Shown piece by piece: positions 34,567 to 44,323 of a DNA stretch of 64,000 bases (position 1 is the stretch's first letter; each line of letters begins with the position of its first letter). The notes beneath the pieces are model-generated. The model did no database searches. It saw only the letters and a list, made by a program, of their open reading frames with translations, and was not told the origin of the DNA. The DNA is from Yeosuana aquiaggeris (GTDB lineage: Bacteria; Bacteroidota; Bacteroidia; Flavobacteriales; Flavobacteriaceae): contig NZ_JBAWKC010000003.1 of assembly GCF_044003965.1 (NCBI RefSeq), positions 496,001 through 560,000 on the forward strand, given 5' to 3'. The position numbers were made by a program, and so were the translations under genes.

Positions 34567-36051
34567 CTAATCCAACGTTGGTAATTCTAAACTTCCTAAA
34601 GGACTGGTTTCTTTCATTAAGGCTTCAATGGCTTCAGATTTACGCGGGGCTTCTGCAGATAACACAATAGGTCCATTTGCAGTAATTAACACATCATCTT
34701 CAATCCTCACAGCGATACCCCACCATTTTTTGTCACAGGGGCTTCCTTCAGGAATATAAATACCTGGCTCTACAGTAATGACCATATTAGGTTTAAAAGC
34801 TCCTCTCAAACTGGTGTCATGAACATCTAAACCAATATGGTGTGAAGTTCCATGAGGAAAATAACGTCTGGCTTCGATATCATCTTTAGCAATGCCTAAA
34901 GCAATCAAACCTTCATTGACTACTTTACGGGCGGCGTCATCTGGCGTTCTTAAATTATTTCCAATAACCGAAACTGCAATACCAGCTTCTTGTGCTTCAT
35001 ATACCAAATCATAAATAAGTTTTTGCTCCGGATTGAATTTTCCGTTAGCAGGGATGGTTCTGGTTACGTCCGCAGTATATCCATGGTACTCAGCACCTAA
35101 ATCCATCAGAACCATATCATTATCAACTTTTAATTTACTGTTTTCAACATAATGTAGCACACAACCATTATTGCCAGCACCAACTATACTTGGATAACCC
35201 TCATACTCGCTGCCGTATTTTTTATACACATACTCATGGATACCCTGAATCTCTGCTTCAGACATACCAACATGCATCGCTTTCATAATTTCCCTTTGTC
35301 CCATAGCAGAGATACGAACTGCTTTGGTTAACAACTTCATTTCTTCTTCAGTTTTAATTTCACGAAGTCCGGCCATTAATTTTAATAAAGTCTCATTATC
35401 AACAGTTGCTTTTTTCTTTTGAATGGCATTGCTATTCCCATTCAATTCCACATTCATTTGATTATTTGGAATAACGGTGGTTTCGATTAAATCAATCTGA
35501 GTTTTAAAAGCTTTTATTAAATCAAATAAATCTGCATCATCGCGCTCAGAATCTCGGTAATCATCTTTAAATTCGTCAAACATGACCGCATCAAAATTCG
35601 CGAAATTAATGCCATTCTTTATAAATTCTTCTCCATTCAAAGCTATTTCAAACCCCAATTGTTGTTGAGCACCTTCAACCCCTAAGCGTTTACCTGTCCA
35701 TTGTTCTGCCAAGGCATTTCGCTTTTGAACATATAATAATTCATTATAGGTTTCTCCTTTATCATTGGTTTGTTTATCAGAAAAAATAACTAAAACTGCA
35801 TTGGGTTCTTTATAACCCGTTAAATAATAAAAATCCGGGTCCTGATGGTACACATATTCAACATCATTAGCCCTATTTCTTAAAGCATTAGCAAAGAAAA
35901 CCGCCACTGTATTTTTAGGCATATCAGCTCTTAATCCGTCTCTTCTGCTCTTGTGAAATTCTGAAGTGAGGTAATCTGATGGCGTGCCATTTTGTGCAAG
36001 GGTTGAAAAAGTTACTAAGAAAAAACAAAGGAGTTGGATGGCTGGTTTCAT
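34567..36051 (-). CDS. Exported Xaa-Pro aminopeptidase (M24B)
   Basis: 494-aa metallopeptidase. A signal peptide (about 1-19, ending TLAQ) precedes the N-terminal creatinase-like domain and the C-terminal pita-bread domain. Metal ligands are visible in LMDLGAEYHGYTADVTRT (two Asp), HGTSHHIGLDVHD (His), ITVEPGIYIPEG (Glu) and RIEDDVLIT (Glu). Removes N-terminal residues preceding proline; the signal peptide suggests a periplasmic peptide-scavenging role rather than cytosolic PepP. Single gene on the minus strand, divergent from gcvT with 217 bases between. Confidence 0.93.
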   Translation of the reverse strand: MKPAIQLLCFFLVTFSTLAQNGTPSDYLTSEFHKSRRDGLRADMPKNTVAVFFANALRNRANDVEYVYHQDPDFYYLTGYKEPNAVLVIFSDKQTNDKGETYNELLYVQKRNALAEQWTGKRLGVEGAQQQLGFEIALNGEEFIKNGINFANFDAVMFDEFKDDYRDSERDDADLFDLIKAFKTQIDLIETTVIPNNQMNVELNGNSNAIQKKKATVDNETLLKLMAGLREIKTEEEMKLLTKAVRISAMGQREIMKAMHVGMSEAEIQGIHEYVYKKYGSEYEGYPSIVGAGNNGCVLHYVENSKLKVDNDMVLMDLGAEYHGYTADVTRTIPANGKFNPEQKLIYDLVYEAQEAGIAVSVIGNNLRTPDDAARKVVNEGLIALGIAKDDIEARRYFPHGTSHHIGLDVHDTSLRGAFKPNMVITVEPGIYIPEGSPCDKKWWGIAVRIEDDVLITANGPIVLSAEAPRKSEAIEALMKETSPLGSLELPTLD

Positions 36052-36235
36052 GTTTTGAATTGATTTTAACGTGAAAAATAATAATAAAATTTGTAACTAA
36101 ACATTAAATTTTTTGAGTTACTAATAAATTGTGTGATAAAATGACCAATCCAAAGCCTTCTGAAATTATGATTTTATTAACGCCATATTGCCTTTAATCT
36201 TTAAGTTTCTTAAAAAGAAATCTATAATTTTTCAA

Positions 36236-36243
36236 TACATTTG
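36236..36243 (+). promoter_or_regulatory. Candidate -7 box for gcvT
   Basis: TACATTTG, an exact match to TAnnTTTG, 25 bases before the gcvT ATG at 36269. The gap between pepP-like and gcvT (36052-36268) otherwise shows no structure I can name. Confidence 0.5.
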
Positions 36244-36268
36244 CGCAACAAAAATTTAAACAATAAGT

Positions 36269-37351
36269 ATGAAAAATACAGCTTTAACATCTACACATGA
36301 AGCATTAGGAGCAAAAATGGTTCCTTTTGCAGGTTTTAACATGCCTGTGCAATATGAAGGCGTCAATGCAGAACATGAAACAGTGCGTAATGCTGTTGGG
36401 GTATTTGATGTTTCACATATGGGTGAATTTTTGATTGAAGGTGAACATGCTTTAAAACTCATACAAAAAGTAACCAGTAATGATGCTGAAAAATTAACCA
36501 TTGGAAAAGCTCAATACAGTTGTTTACCTAATGATAATGGTGGTATTGTAGATGATTTAATTGTTTACCAACTAAAGGAATTAACGTATTTATTGGTAGT
36601 GAATGCCAGCAATATTGAGAAGGACTGGAATTGGATACAATCAAAAAATGATGTAGGTGCCACTATGAGAAATCTGTCAGATGATTACTCTTTATTGGCT
36701 ATTCAAGGTCCCAAAGCCGTGGAAGCCATGCAATCATTGACTAGTCATGATTTATCTACCATTCCATTTTACAATTTTATAGTGGGTGATTTTGCCGGTA
36801 TTGAACATGTTATCATTTCAGCTACCGGTTATACAGGAAGTGGTGGTTTTGAAATATATTGCAAAAACTCTGAAGTCAAACAAATTTGGGATAAAGTATT
36901 TGAAGCAGGTGCTTCTTATGGTATTAAACCTATTGGACTGGCAGCAAGAGATACCTTGCGTTTAGAAATGGGTTATTGCTTATATGGTAATGACATTGAT
37001 GACACTACCTCTCCTATTGAGGCTGGTTTAGGCTGGATTACTAAATTCAATAAGAAATTCACTAATTCTGAAGCTTTAGAAGCAGAAAAAGCAAACGGAC
37101 CAAAACGTAAATTAGTGGCCTTTGAATTAGATGAGCGCGGTGTACCACGTCATGGTTATGATATTTTTGATAATAATGGCAATAAAATTGGAGTAGTTAC
37201 TTCAGGTACCATGGCACCCTCATTAAATAAAGGTATTGGTATGGGATATGTAACCACAGGATTTTCTAAAGTTGGAAGTAAAATAAATATTCAGATTCGA
37301 AAAAACGCTATTCCTGCAACCATTGTAAAGCTTCCTTTTTATAAGGGCTAA
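36269..37351 (+). CDS. gcvT: Glycine cleavage system aminomethyltransferase (T protein)
   Basis: 360-aa folate-dependent enzyme transferring the aminomethyl group from H protein to tetrahydrofolate. MVPFAGFNMPVQYEG near residue 18, GVFDVSHMGEF and GYTGSGGFEIY are diagnostic; the C-terminal barrel ends with GMGYVTTGFSKVGS. Length is standard. gcvH and gcvP are not adjacent, as usual in Flavobacteria. A TAnnTTTG box lies upstream. The next gene begins 28 bases downstream. Confidence 0.96.
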   Translation: MKNTALTSTHEALGAKMVPFAGFNMPVQYEGVNAEHETVRNAVGVFDVSHMGEFLIEGEHALKLIQKVTSNDAEKLTIGKAQYSCLPNDNGGIVDDLIVYQLKELTYLLVVNASNIEKDWNWIQSKNDVGATMRNLSDDYSLLAIQGPKAVEAMQSLTSHDLSTIPFYNFIVGDFAGIEHVIISATGYTGSGGFEIYCKNSEVKQIWDKVFEAGASYGIKPIGLAARDTLRLEMGYCLYGNDIDDTTSPIEAGLGWITKFNKKFTNSEALEAEKANGPKRKLVAFELDERGVPRHGYDIFDNNGNKIGVVTSGTMAPSLNKGIGMGYVTTGFSKVGSKINIQIRKNAIPATIVKLPFYKG

Positions 37352-37378
37352 AATTAATGACTCAAATGCCGTATTAAA

Positions 37379-38212
37379 TTGAATTTGAAGAAAGAGAGCA
37401 AACACAGAATATTAATTTTAGGTGCCAGTGGGTTTTTAGGTGGCTCTTTATATAAAGAACTTTACCCCTATTTCAGAACTTTTGGTACTTACTACAAAGA
37501 GAATGCAAATTATATTAAGAACAACCATTTTTTTCAATATCATTTAGAAGAAGATGATATTTTTGAAATTCTGAATATAGTAAAACCTACTATTATTATT
37601 TCCTCTTTAAGAGGTGATTTTTCTGCACAGATAATAGTTCACAAACATATTATAGAATATATCACTTCTAATTCTTGTAAACTTATTTATTTATCATCAG
37701 CCAATGTTTTTGATGCTTATAGCAAATACCCTAGTTACGAACATGACAAAACATTAAGCAACAGTATTTATGGACATTTTAAAATAAAAATTGAAAACAT
37801 GCTTTTAAGATTGCCAAAAAAGAAAGTTGCTATTATTAGAATGCCAATGGTTTTTGGAGCTCAATCACCAAGAATACAAATAATAAAGCAAAACCTTAAC
37901 CAAAAGATTCCTATTGAGGTTTTTCCTAATTTAATTATGAATGTGACCACAGATTCAAAAGTTAGTCAGCAAATACATTATATCATTAATAGAAACAGGT
38001 TTGGTGTTTTTCATCTGGGTAGTAATGATTTAGTGCATCATGATGATTTTATAAAAGAAATTATTGAGTCATTAGGACAAAAAAATGCCGTCTTTAAAAA
38101 TGTATATACTACAAATGACGACCGGTATTTAGCAGTATTACCAAAAGATAATTTATTACCAAAGCATCTGCAGTTATACAGTCAAGAAATATTAACAGAA
38201 ATGAAATTATAA
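37379..38212 (+). CDS. NAD-dependent epimerase/dehydratase, RmlD-like, TTG start
   Basis: 277-aa extended-SDR protein. ILILGASGFLGGSLYKEL is the NAD(P)-binding loop and SIYGHFKIKIE holds the YxxxK catalytic pair; IYLSSANVFDAY supplies the serine. The gene must start at TTG (37379-37381), because an in-frame TGA lies seven codons upstream, no ATG precedes the Rossmann motif, and the reading ILILGASG follows within ten codons. The compact size resembles RmlD (dTDP-rhamnose) or sugar-nucleotide reductases, but no sugar cluster surrounds it. Substrate unknown. Confidence 0.82.
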   Translation: MNLKKESKHRILILGASGFLGGSLYKELYPYFRTFGTYYKENANYIKNNHFFQYHLEEDDIFEILNIVKPTIIISSLRGDFSAQIIVHKHIIEYITSNSCKLIYLSSANVFDAYSKYPSYEHDKTLSNSIYGHFKIKIENMLLRLPKKKVAIIRMPMVFGAQSPRIQIIKQNLNQKIPIEVFPNLIMNVTTDSKVSQQIHYIINRNRFGVFHLGSNDLVHHDDFIKEIIESLGQKNAVFKNVYTTNDDRYLAVLPKDNLLPKHLQLYSQEILTEMKL

Positions 38213-38270
38213 TATATATTCTACAATCAAATCATTAAATTAGTAAACAGACCATTAAAAGATAAATATC

Positions 38271-38561
38271 ATGAGTAAACTGTCAGAACAAGAAATAGAA
38301 AAAAGACTATTAAGATTTCCAGATTGGGAATATTATGATGATGCTATACATGCTGAATTTGAATTCGAAAATTTTAAAGATTGCTTTAGCGCTATGAGCA
38401 GAATAGCCTTTGAGTGCGAAGCATTAAATCATCATCCGGACTGGTCCAATGTTTATAATGTTTTAACTATTTCATTATCAACCCATTCGGCACATGGCGT
38501 TACAGATTTAGACTTTAAACTGGCAGAAGCTATTGAAACTATTGTTGAGCCTGAAGAATAA
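38271..38561 (+). CDS. Pterin-4a-carbinolamine dehydratase
   Basis: 96-aa protein of the PCD/DCoH family. The signature EALNHHPDWSNVYN (two His for the active site) and LSTHSAHGVTDLDFKLA are both present at the standard spacing. It recycles the 4a-hydroxy-tetrahydrobiopterin formed by phenylalanine hydroxylase or acts in molybdopterin/pterin metabolism. No hydroxylase gene is close. It precedes yebC by 88 bases, which include a promoter candidate for yebC. Confidence 0.93.
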   Translation: MSKLSEQEIEKRLLRFPDWEYYDDAIHAEFEFENFKDCFSAMSRIAFECEALNHHPDWSNVYNVLTISLSTHSAHGVTDLDFKLAEAIETIVEPEE

Positions 38562-38585
38562 TTTTATTTTTTCGGTCAGCCTTAT

Positions 38586-38593
38586 TACTTTTG
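38586..38593 (+). promoter_or_regulatory. Candidate -7 box for yebC
   Basis: TACTTTTG matches TAnnTTTG, 56 bases before the yebC ATG. The T-rich block at about 38565-38573 could provide the -33 contact. Confidence 0.45.
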
Positions 38594-38649
38594 CGCTCAG
38601 AATTTAAAATATAAAACACCCTAAATCAGGGACTTAAAATAACATTAAT

Positions 38650-39366
38650 ATGGGAAGAGCTTTTGAATTTAGAAAAGCACGTAAAATGAAGCGTTGGTCG
38701 GCTATGAGCAAAGCTTTTACACGTATTGGGAAAGATATCGTCATGGCAGTCAAAGAAGGCGGACCAGACCCGGCAAGTAACTCACGGTTAAGAGCTGTGA
38801 TTCAAAACGCCAAGTCCGTAAACATGCCTAAAGACAATGTGGAGCGTGCTATCAAAAAGGCAAGTGACAAAACCCAGGGCGATTATAAAGAAGTTATTTT
38901 TGAAGGATATGCACCACATGGGATTGCTGTATTAGTTGAAACTGCAACGGACAATAATACGAGAACTGTGGCCAATGTAAGAAGTTATTTTAATAAATGT
39001 GACGGCAGTTTAGGAACCTCTGGTTCGGTGGTTTTTATGTTCGATCACACTTGTAATTTTAGAATCAAAGCAGACGGTTTAGATCCTGAAGAAATAGAAT
39101 TAGAATTCATTGATTATGGTGCAGAAGAAGTATTTGCCGATGAAGATGGTATATTAATTTATGCGCCTTTTGAAAGTTTTGGTGCCATTCAAGCCGCTTT
39201 AGAAGAAAAGAATATTGAAATTTTATCATCAGGTTTTGAAAGAATTCCGCAGGTTACAAAAGAATTGTCTGCTGAAGAGGCCGCTGATGTTGAAAAACTA
39301 TTAGAAAAACTTGAAGAAGATGATGATGTGCAATATGTTTATCACACCATGCAAGAAACTGAATAA
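38650..39366 (+). CDS. YebC/PmpR-family protein
   Basis: 238-aa member of the YebC/TACO1 family. MGRAFEFRKARKMKRWSAMSK replaces the usual GHSKWxxIKHKK start, but the rest is typical: GGPDPASNSRLRAVIQNAK, NMPKDNVERAIKKA, ATDNNTRTVANVRSYFNK and YVYHTMQE at the end. Family members bind DNA as regulators or, as shown for TACO1/YebC2, help translate proline-rich stretches on ribosomes. Single gene, closed by a terminator hairpin. Confidence 0.92.
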   Translation: MGRAFEFRKARKMKRWSAMSKAFTRIGKDIVMAVKEGGPDPASNSRLRAVIQNAKSVNMPKDNVERAIKKASDKTQGDYKEVIFEGYAPHGIAVLVETATDNNTRTVANVRSYFNKCDGSLGTSGSVVFMFDHTCNFRIKADGLDPEEIELEFIDYGAEEVFADEDGILIYAPFESFGAIQAALEEKNIEILSSGFERIPQVTKELSAEEAADVEKLLEKLEEDDDVQYVYHTMQETE

Positions 39367-39390
39367 TATATTATTTGTTAAAGATATAAA

Positions 39391-39416
39391 AGGAGAGCAT
39401 TTGCTCTCTTTTTTTA
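39391..39416 (+). terminator. Intrinsic terminator after yebC
   Basis: Stem GAGAGC (39393-39398) with GCTCTC (39403-39408), loop ATTT, extended by two weaker pairs, followed by eight T. Confidence 0.8.
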
Positions 39417-39510
39417 TATGAATGGAATTCTTTATTGCGTGTTCAATCAATTTCATTTTTTGAAGATTTATTATCTATATTTACATACAAACCAATCCAT
39501 TAATAAATAC

Positions 39511-39966
39511 ATGAGAAAGATATTTGTATTCCTCATCTTACTAACAAGTTCATCTAAAGCATTTTGTCAAAGTGAAGATCAGTTTCAAGTCAAGCTTAAT
39601 CACATAGCACTTTCTGTTCAAAATGTGGATAAAGCAGCAGAGTTTTATAAGAACGTCTTAAACCTTAATGAAATTACTAATCGAACAAAAATGGAAGGAA
39701 TAAGATGGTTTTCGCTTGGAGATGGGAAAGAACTACATTTAATTTCAATTGTTAAAGAACCTGTTACTTTAAACAAAGCGGTTCACTTTGCTCTATCAAC
39801 ATCAAATTTTGATGTTTTTTTAAAAAAAGTCCAAGCAATGGAAATAACCTATTCTGACTGGCCTGGAGCATTAAACAAAGTAACACATAGAGCAGATGGC
39901 ATTAAACAGATATATATTCAAGATACTGATGGCTACTGGATTGAAATAAACAGTGTAGAACAATAA
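39511..39966 (+). CDS. Exported VOC-fold (glyoxalase-like) protein
   Basis: 151-aa protein. The start is placed at the ATG giving MRKIFVFLILLTSSSKAFCQ, a signal peptide; an upstream in-frame ATG at 39418 would put 31 unrelated residues in front of it. The mature part is one vicinal-oxygen-chelate domain (LNHIALSVQNVDKAAEFYKNVLNL, WFSLGDGKELHLI, QIYIQDTDGYWIEI) with candidate metal ligands His and Glu in those segments. A periplasmic location is unusual for this fold. It lies 11 bases before the M1 peptidase gene and may be co-transcribed. Confidence 0.82.
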   Translation: MRKIFVFLILLTSSSKAFCQSEDQFQVKLNHIALSVQNVDKAAEFYKNVLNLNEITNRTKMEGIRWFSLGDGKELHLISIVKEPVTLNKAVHFALSTSNFDVFLKKVQAMEITYSDWPGALNKVTHRADGIKQIYIQDTDGYWIEINSVEQ

Positions 39967-39977
39967 ATTATTTTTAA

Positions 39978-41600
39978 ATGAAACTTAAACAGCGGTCCTT
40001 CAAACAATTTCTTTTTATAGTTTTTATCTTCAATTGTAGTTTTCTATATGTTTCAGCTCAAAATCATGACTCACGATTTCAATCTATAGATATTCTCAAT
40101 TATAATTTCCATTTAACATTAACTGATGAATCCAATGAAATTGATGGTCTTGCTGAAATCACCATCAAATTCAAAAAATCTGTAACCAGTTTTGACCTTG
40201 ATTTAGTTGAACAACAATCAAACAATATTGGCATGAAGGTAGATGCTATATTGGAAAACAATTTACCTATTATATTTAAGCATAATAGCAATCAATTGTT
40301 ATTAAATATTCCTGAATCCAAAACTAATGATATAAGAATTTATACTATTAAATATCATGGCATTCCTACTGATGGTTTAATAATTTCAAAAAATAAATAT
40401 GGAGACAGGACCTTTTTTGGTGATAACTGGCCCGACAGAGCTAAGAATTGGTTACCCGTAGTTGATCATCCATCTGATAAAGCAACTGTTGAATGGGATA
40501 TCACAGCACCTTCACATTATCAAACAATTGGCAATGGAACTTTAATAGAACGCACTAATTTAGACAGAAATACAACCTTAACACGTTGGAAAATGCAAAC
40601 CCCGATACCCGTAAAAGTGATGGTCATTGGTGTGGCCCAATTTGCTGTTGAAAATCTGGAGGAAATTTATAATATCCCGGTATCATCATGGGTCTATCCC
40701 CAAGACAGAGTCCATGGTTTTAAAGATTATGCTTTGGCCGTTCCAGTTCTGGACTTTATGATTAATCATGTGGGTCCTTATCCTTTTGAAAAGCTAGCTA
40801 ATGTGCAGTCAAAAACGCTTTTCGGAGGTATGGAGAATGCGGGCAATATTTTCTATAATGAAAAAAGTGTGACTGGAAATGGTGATTACGAAGCCGTTAT
40901 TGCCCATGAAATTGCCCACCAATGGTTTGGAGATTCAGCTTCAGAACTCAACTGGCATCACGTTTGGCTAAGTGAAGGGTTTGCTACTTATTTTGAAAAT
41001 TTATTTTATGAAAACAGATACGGACGTGATTCTTTTGTAAGAAAATTAAAAGAAGATAGACTGAAAGCTTTGCAATATTATAATAAGAATCAATCTCCTA
41101 TTATAGATACGACAGTTACTGATTATGCAAAATTATTAAGTCCTCATACCTATGAAAAAGCTTCATGGGTATTACATATGCTAAGGAAAAAATTAGGTGA
41201 TAAATTATTTTGGGAAGGCATTAAAACCTATTACGATACTTATAAATACAGCAACGCGCTTTCTGAAGATTTTCAACATGTCATGGAACTTATTTCTGGA
41301 TCAGATTTAAACTCCTTTTTCAAACAATGGTTATACCAATCTGGACATCCAATACTTGATATTGTTTGGAATACAACCGCTAGATTAAATATTGAAATTA
41401 AACAAACTCAAGAAAATCTGTTCCTTTTTCCTGTTGATTTGAAAATTAATTTTGAAGACGGCAGTTCATCTATCGAAACTATAGATGTAAATGATAGACT
41501 TCAAAAAATAACATTCCCAAAATCTAAAAACATTTCGTCCATGGAGATAGACCCCAATACATGGCTGTTTTTTGATTTAAACTCCATAAAAAAAGAATAA
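39978..41600 (+). CDS. Exported M1-family metallopeptidase
   Basis: 540-aa aminopeptidase-N-like protein with a signal peptide (about 1-27). The substrate-anchoring GGMENAG motif is followed by the zinc site HEIAHQWFGD with ligands H310, H314 and E333 (in LSEGFATYFE) and catalytic E311; the conserved tyrosine appears in SPHTYEKASWVLHML. The C-terminal helical domain is short, so it belongs to the small bacterial M1 group. Likely trims peptides outside the cytoplasm, alongside the S9 and M24 peptidases of this window. Confidence 0.93.
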   Translation: MKLKQRSFKQFLFIVFIFNCSFLYVSAQNHDSRFQSIDILNYNFHLTLTDESNEIDGLAEITIKFKKSVTSFDLDLVEQQSNNIGMKVDAILENNLPIIFKHNSNQLLLNIPESKTNDIRIYTIKYHGIPTDGLIISKNKYGDRTFFGDNWPDRAKNWLPVVDHPSDKATVEWDITAPSHYQTIGNGTLIERTNLDRNTTLTRWKMQTPIPVKVMVIGVAQFAVENLEEIYNIPVSSWVYPQDRVHGFKDYALAVPVLDFMINHVGPYPFEKLANVQSKTLFGGMENAGNIFYNEKSVTGNGDYEAVIAHEIAHQWFGDSASELNWHHVWLSEGFATYFENLFYENRYGRDSFVRKLKEDRLKALQYYNKNQSPIIDTTVTDYAKLLSPHTYEKASWVLHMLRKKLGDKLFWEGIKTYYDTYKYSNALSEDFQHVMELISGSDLNSFFKQWLYQSGHPILDIVWNTTARLNIEIKQTQENLFLFPVDLKINFEDGSSSIETIDVNDRLQKITFPKSKNISSMEIDPNTWLFFDLNSIKKE

Positions 41601-41706
41601 TCATTAGCTTGGTTAATAAAAATATACTCATTTAATAGATGATTTATTTTGTACTTTTATATTAATTAATGGATAATTATATCTTTTAATTTTTTATAAA
41701 AATAAC

Positions 41707-44217
41707 ATGCCTATTCCTGCTCAAAATAATTCCAAAATAAAAGGATTAACTGACGCAGAAGTTCAAGCTTCAAGAACGAAATATGGTAGAAATGTTTTAA
41801 GTTCTAAAAAAAACAACACGTTTTTATTAGCAATAAAAAACATTTTAAAAGAACCCATGATTATTTTATTACTGGTTGCGTCCAGCATCTATTTTATAAG
41901 TGGAGAAATTGGCGATGGTATTTTTCTTGCTTCAGCCATTATATTAGTCGCAATTATTTCTTTACATCAAGATTCCAGAAGTAGAAATGCCATAGAAAAA
42001 TTAAAAATATTCTCCCAACCTCATTGTAAGGTCATAAGAAACGACATAACTGAAGAGCTTAAAAGTGAAGATTTAGTTGTTGGTGACCACTTAATACTTG
42101 AAGAAGGCACCTTTATTACTGCAGATGGTTACATTATTCATTCCAATGATTTTTCAGTAAACGAATCTATTCTAACAGGAGAAGCCTTCAGCGTATTTAA
42201 AGATAAAACAAAAAAAGATAATACCGTTTATTCGGGAACCTATGTAACTAGCGGTTTAGCCATTGTTAAAATAACAAATATTGGAAATGAAACGAAGCTT
42301 GGTAAAATTGGAAAAAGTTTAGAAAGCATCTCTGAAGAAAAAACGCCATTAGAAACACAAATAAGTGCTTTTGTAAAAAAAATGGTATTCGCCGGAACCA
42401 TCATTTTTCTAATTGTTTGGGTTATTAATTACTACCAATCATATAATTTACTCGATAGTTTGCTTAAGGCACTTACCCTAGCAATGAGTATTTTACCAGA
42501 AGAAATTCCTGTAGCTTTTACAACTTTTATGGCATTAGGCGCTTGGCGATTAATGAAATTAGGCATTGTTGTGAAACAATTGAAAACGGTAGAAACCTTA
42601 GGAAGTGCTACCGTCATTTGTACTGATAAAACAGGTACCATCACTGAAAACAAAATGAGCTTAGCTGAAATATATGTGCACTCAAGCGGAAAAATCAAGA
42701 ACCTAAAGGATGGTAATTTGACCAATGATGAAGAAAATCTAATTACGCTGTCCATGTGGGCTAGTGAGCCTATCCCTTTTGATCCCATGGAAATTGCTTT
42801 GCATCAGGCTTATTCAGATATGAACAGAATAGATGAACGCAGTAATTATAAAATAATTCACGAATATCCATTGTCGGGGAACCCCCCTATGATGACTCAT
42901 GTTTTTCAAAATAAAAATGGGAAGACCGTTATTGCTTCTAAAGGCGCTCCGGAGGCTTTTTTTGAGATTTCAAATTTATCTCAACTTGAAAAAGAACAGT
43001 TTGAAAACATCGTTCAAAAATTTTCCTATGAAGGCTATCGTGTATTAGGAGTTGCTGAATATATATTTGAAGGCCAGGATTTTCCTCAAAAACAACAGGA
43101 TTTCAAATTTGATTTTAAAGGCCTTATCGCTTTTTATGATCCCCCTAAAAAAAATATTTCTGAGGTTATAGAAAGCTTTTATAAGGCAGGGATTTCAGTA
43201 AAAATTATTACAGGCGACAATAATGAAACAACGACTTCCATAGCCAAACAAATTGGTTTTAAGGGGTATGAAAAATGCATATCTGGTGGAGAACTAATGA
43301 AATTAAATGATTCAGAATTGGAGGAATGTGTCATGCAAACTAATATATTCACCAGAATGTTCCCAGAAGCTAAATTAAAAATAATTAATGCTTTAAAATC
43401 TAAAAATCAAGTGGTTGCAATGACCGGTGACGGCGTAAATGATGGTCCGGCATTAAAAGCGGCTCATATTGGTATTGCAATGGGTAAAAAAGGCACTGAA
43501 ATTGCAAAACAAGCAGCATCGTTAATTTTACTTGAAGATGATTTATCAAAAATGGTGGACGCTATAGCTATGGGACGCAGGATTTACAAAAACTTAAAAA
43601 AAGCCATACAGTATATCATATCCATTCATATACCAATTATTCTTACGGTATTTATTCCATTAGCACTAGGCTGGGTATATCCCAATATATTTTCACCAAT
43701 TCATATCATATTTTTAGAATTAATAATGGGTCCTACCTGCTCTATCATATTTGAAAATGAACCAATGGAAGTAAACACTATGTCTCAAAAGCCAAGACCT
43801 TTGTCCACAACATTTTTTAGTTTTAGAGAGTTAACAACCAGTATTATTCAAGGATTAACGATTACACTTGGAACATTATTTACATATCAATATGCAATCC
43901 AAAATAATTATGCAGAAACCTTAACAAGAACCATGGTTTTCACTGTTTTAATAGCAGCTAATATTTTCTTAACATTAGTAAATCGCTCTTTTTACTATAC
44001 TATTTTAACCACCATTAAATATAAAAACAACTTAGTACTATTAATAATTTCAATTACGGTTACAATAGTTAGTTTATTGCTATTTGTAAAACCATTGACT
44101 GGCTTTTTTGAATTTGAACAATTAAATTTTAATCAAATATTATTATGCATAGGCATTGGTTTTGCTTCGGTAATTTGGTTCGAACTGGTTAAAATATTTA
44201 AAATCAGAACAAATTAA
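41707..44217 (+). CDS. Cation-translocating P-type ATPase
   Basis: 836-aa P-type ATPase. Visible landmarks are the actuator motif LTGEAF (TGES-like, 157-162), the M4 motif ILPEEIPV, the phosphorylated D307 in ICTDKTGT, KGAPE, TGDNNETT and the hinge TGDGVNDGPALKAAHIGIAMG. Ten membrane helices are predicted. The PEEIP motif and length fit the P2-like group related to calcium or other cation pumps; the transported ion is not decidable. Single gene; nothing convincing lies downstream until the convergent NYN gene. Confidence 0.9.
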   Translation: MPIPAQNNSKIKGLTDAEVQASRTKYGRNVLSSKKNNTFLLAIKNILKEPMIILLLVASSIYFISGEIGDGIFLASAIILVAIISLHQDSRSRNAIEKLKIFSQPHCKVIRNDITEELKSEDLVVGDHLILEEGTFITADGYIIHSNDFSVNESILTGEAFSVFKDKTKKDNTVYSGTYVTSGLAIVKITNIGNETKLGKIGKSLESISEEKTPLETQISAFVKKMVFAGTIIFLIVWVINYYQSYNLLDSLLKALTLAMSILPEEIPVAFTTFMALGAWRLMKLGIVVKQLKTVETLGSATVICTDKTGTITENKMSLAEIYVHSSGKIKNLKDGNLTNDEENLITLSMWASEPIPFDPMEIALHQAYSDMNRIDERSNYKIIHEYPLSGNPPMMTHVFQNKNGKTVIASKGAPEAFFEISNLSQLEKEQFENIVQKFSYEGYRVLGVAEYIFEGQDFPQKQQDFKFDFKGLIAFYDPPKKNISEVIESFYKAGISVKIITGDNNETTTSIAKQIGFKGYEKCISGGELMKLNDSELEECVMQTNIFTRMFPEAKLKIINALKSKNQVVAMTGDGVNDGPALKAAHIGIAMGKKGTEIAKQAASLILLEDDLSKMVDAIAMGRRIYKNLKKAIQYIISIHIPIILTVFIPLALGWVYPNIFSPIHIIFLELIMGPTCSIIFENEPMEVNTMSQKPRPLSTTFFSFRELTTSIIQGLTITLGTLFTYQYAIQNNYAETLTRTMVFTVLIAANIFLTLVNRSFYYTILTTIKYKNNLVLLIISITVTIVSLLLFVKPLTGFFEFEQLNFNQILLCIGIGFASVIWFELVKIFKIRTN

Positions 44218-44323
44218 TAATGAACGCATTTTCAAACATTGAACTTATAGGTAAAATTGCCAACAATTCGATTTATAAAAATGTAAAAAAGTAGATTATA
44301 ATTATTTAGATTAAAAGAGAATA

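Noticed and set aside
42432..42788. 118-codon minus-strand frame inside the P-type ATPase
   Set aside because: Antisense shadow of a gene with complete catalytic motifs.
44220..44294. 24-codon ORF after the P-type ATPase
   Set aside because: No paralogue, no promoter or terminator, and composition as expected by chance in AT-rich DNA.
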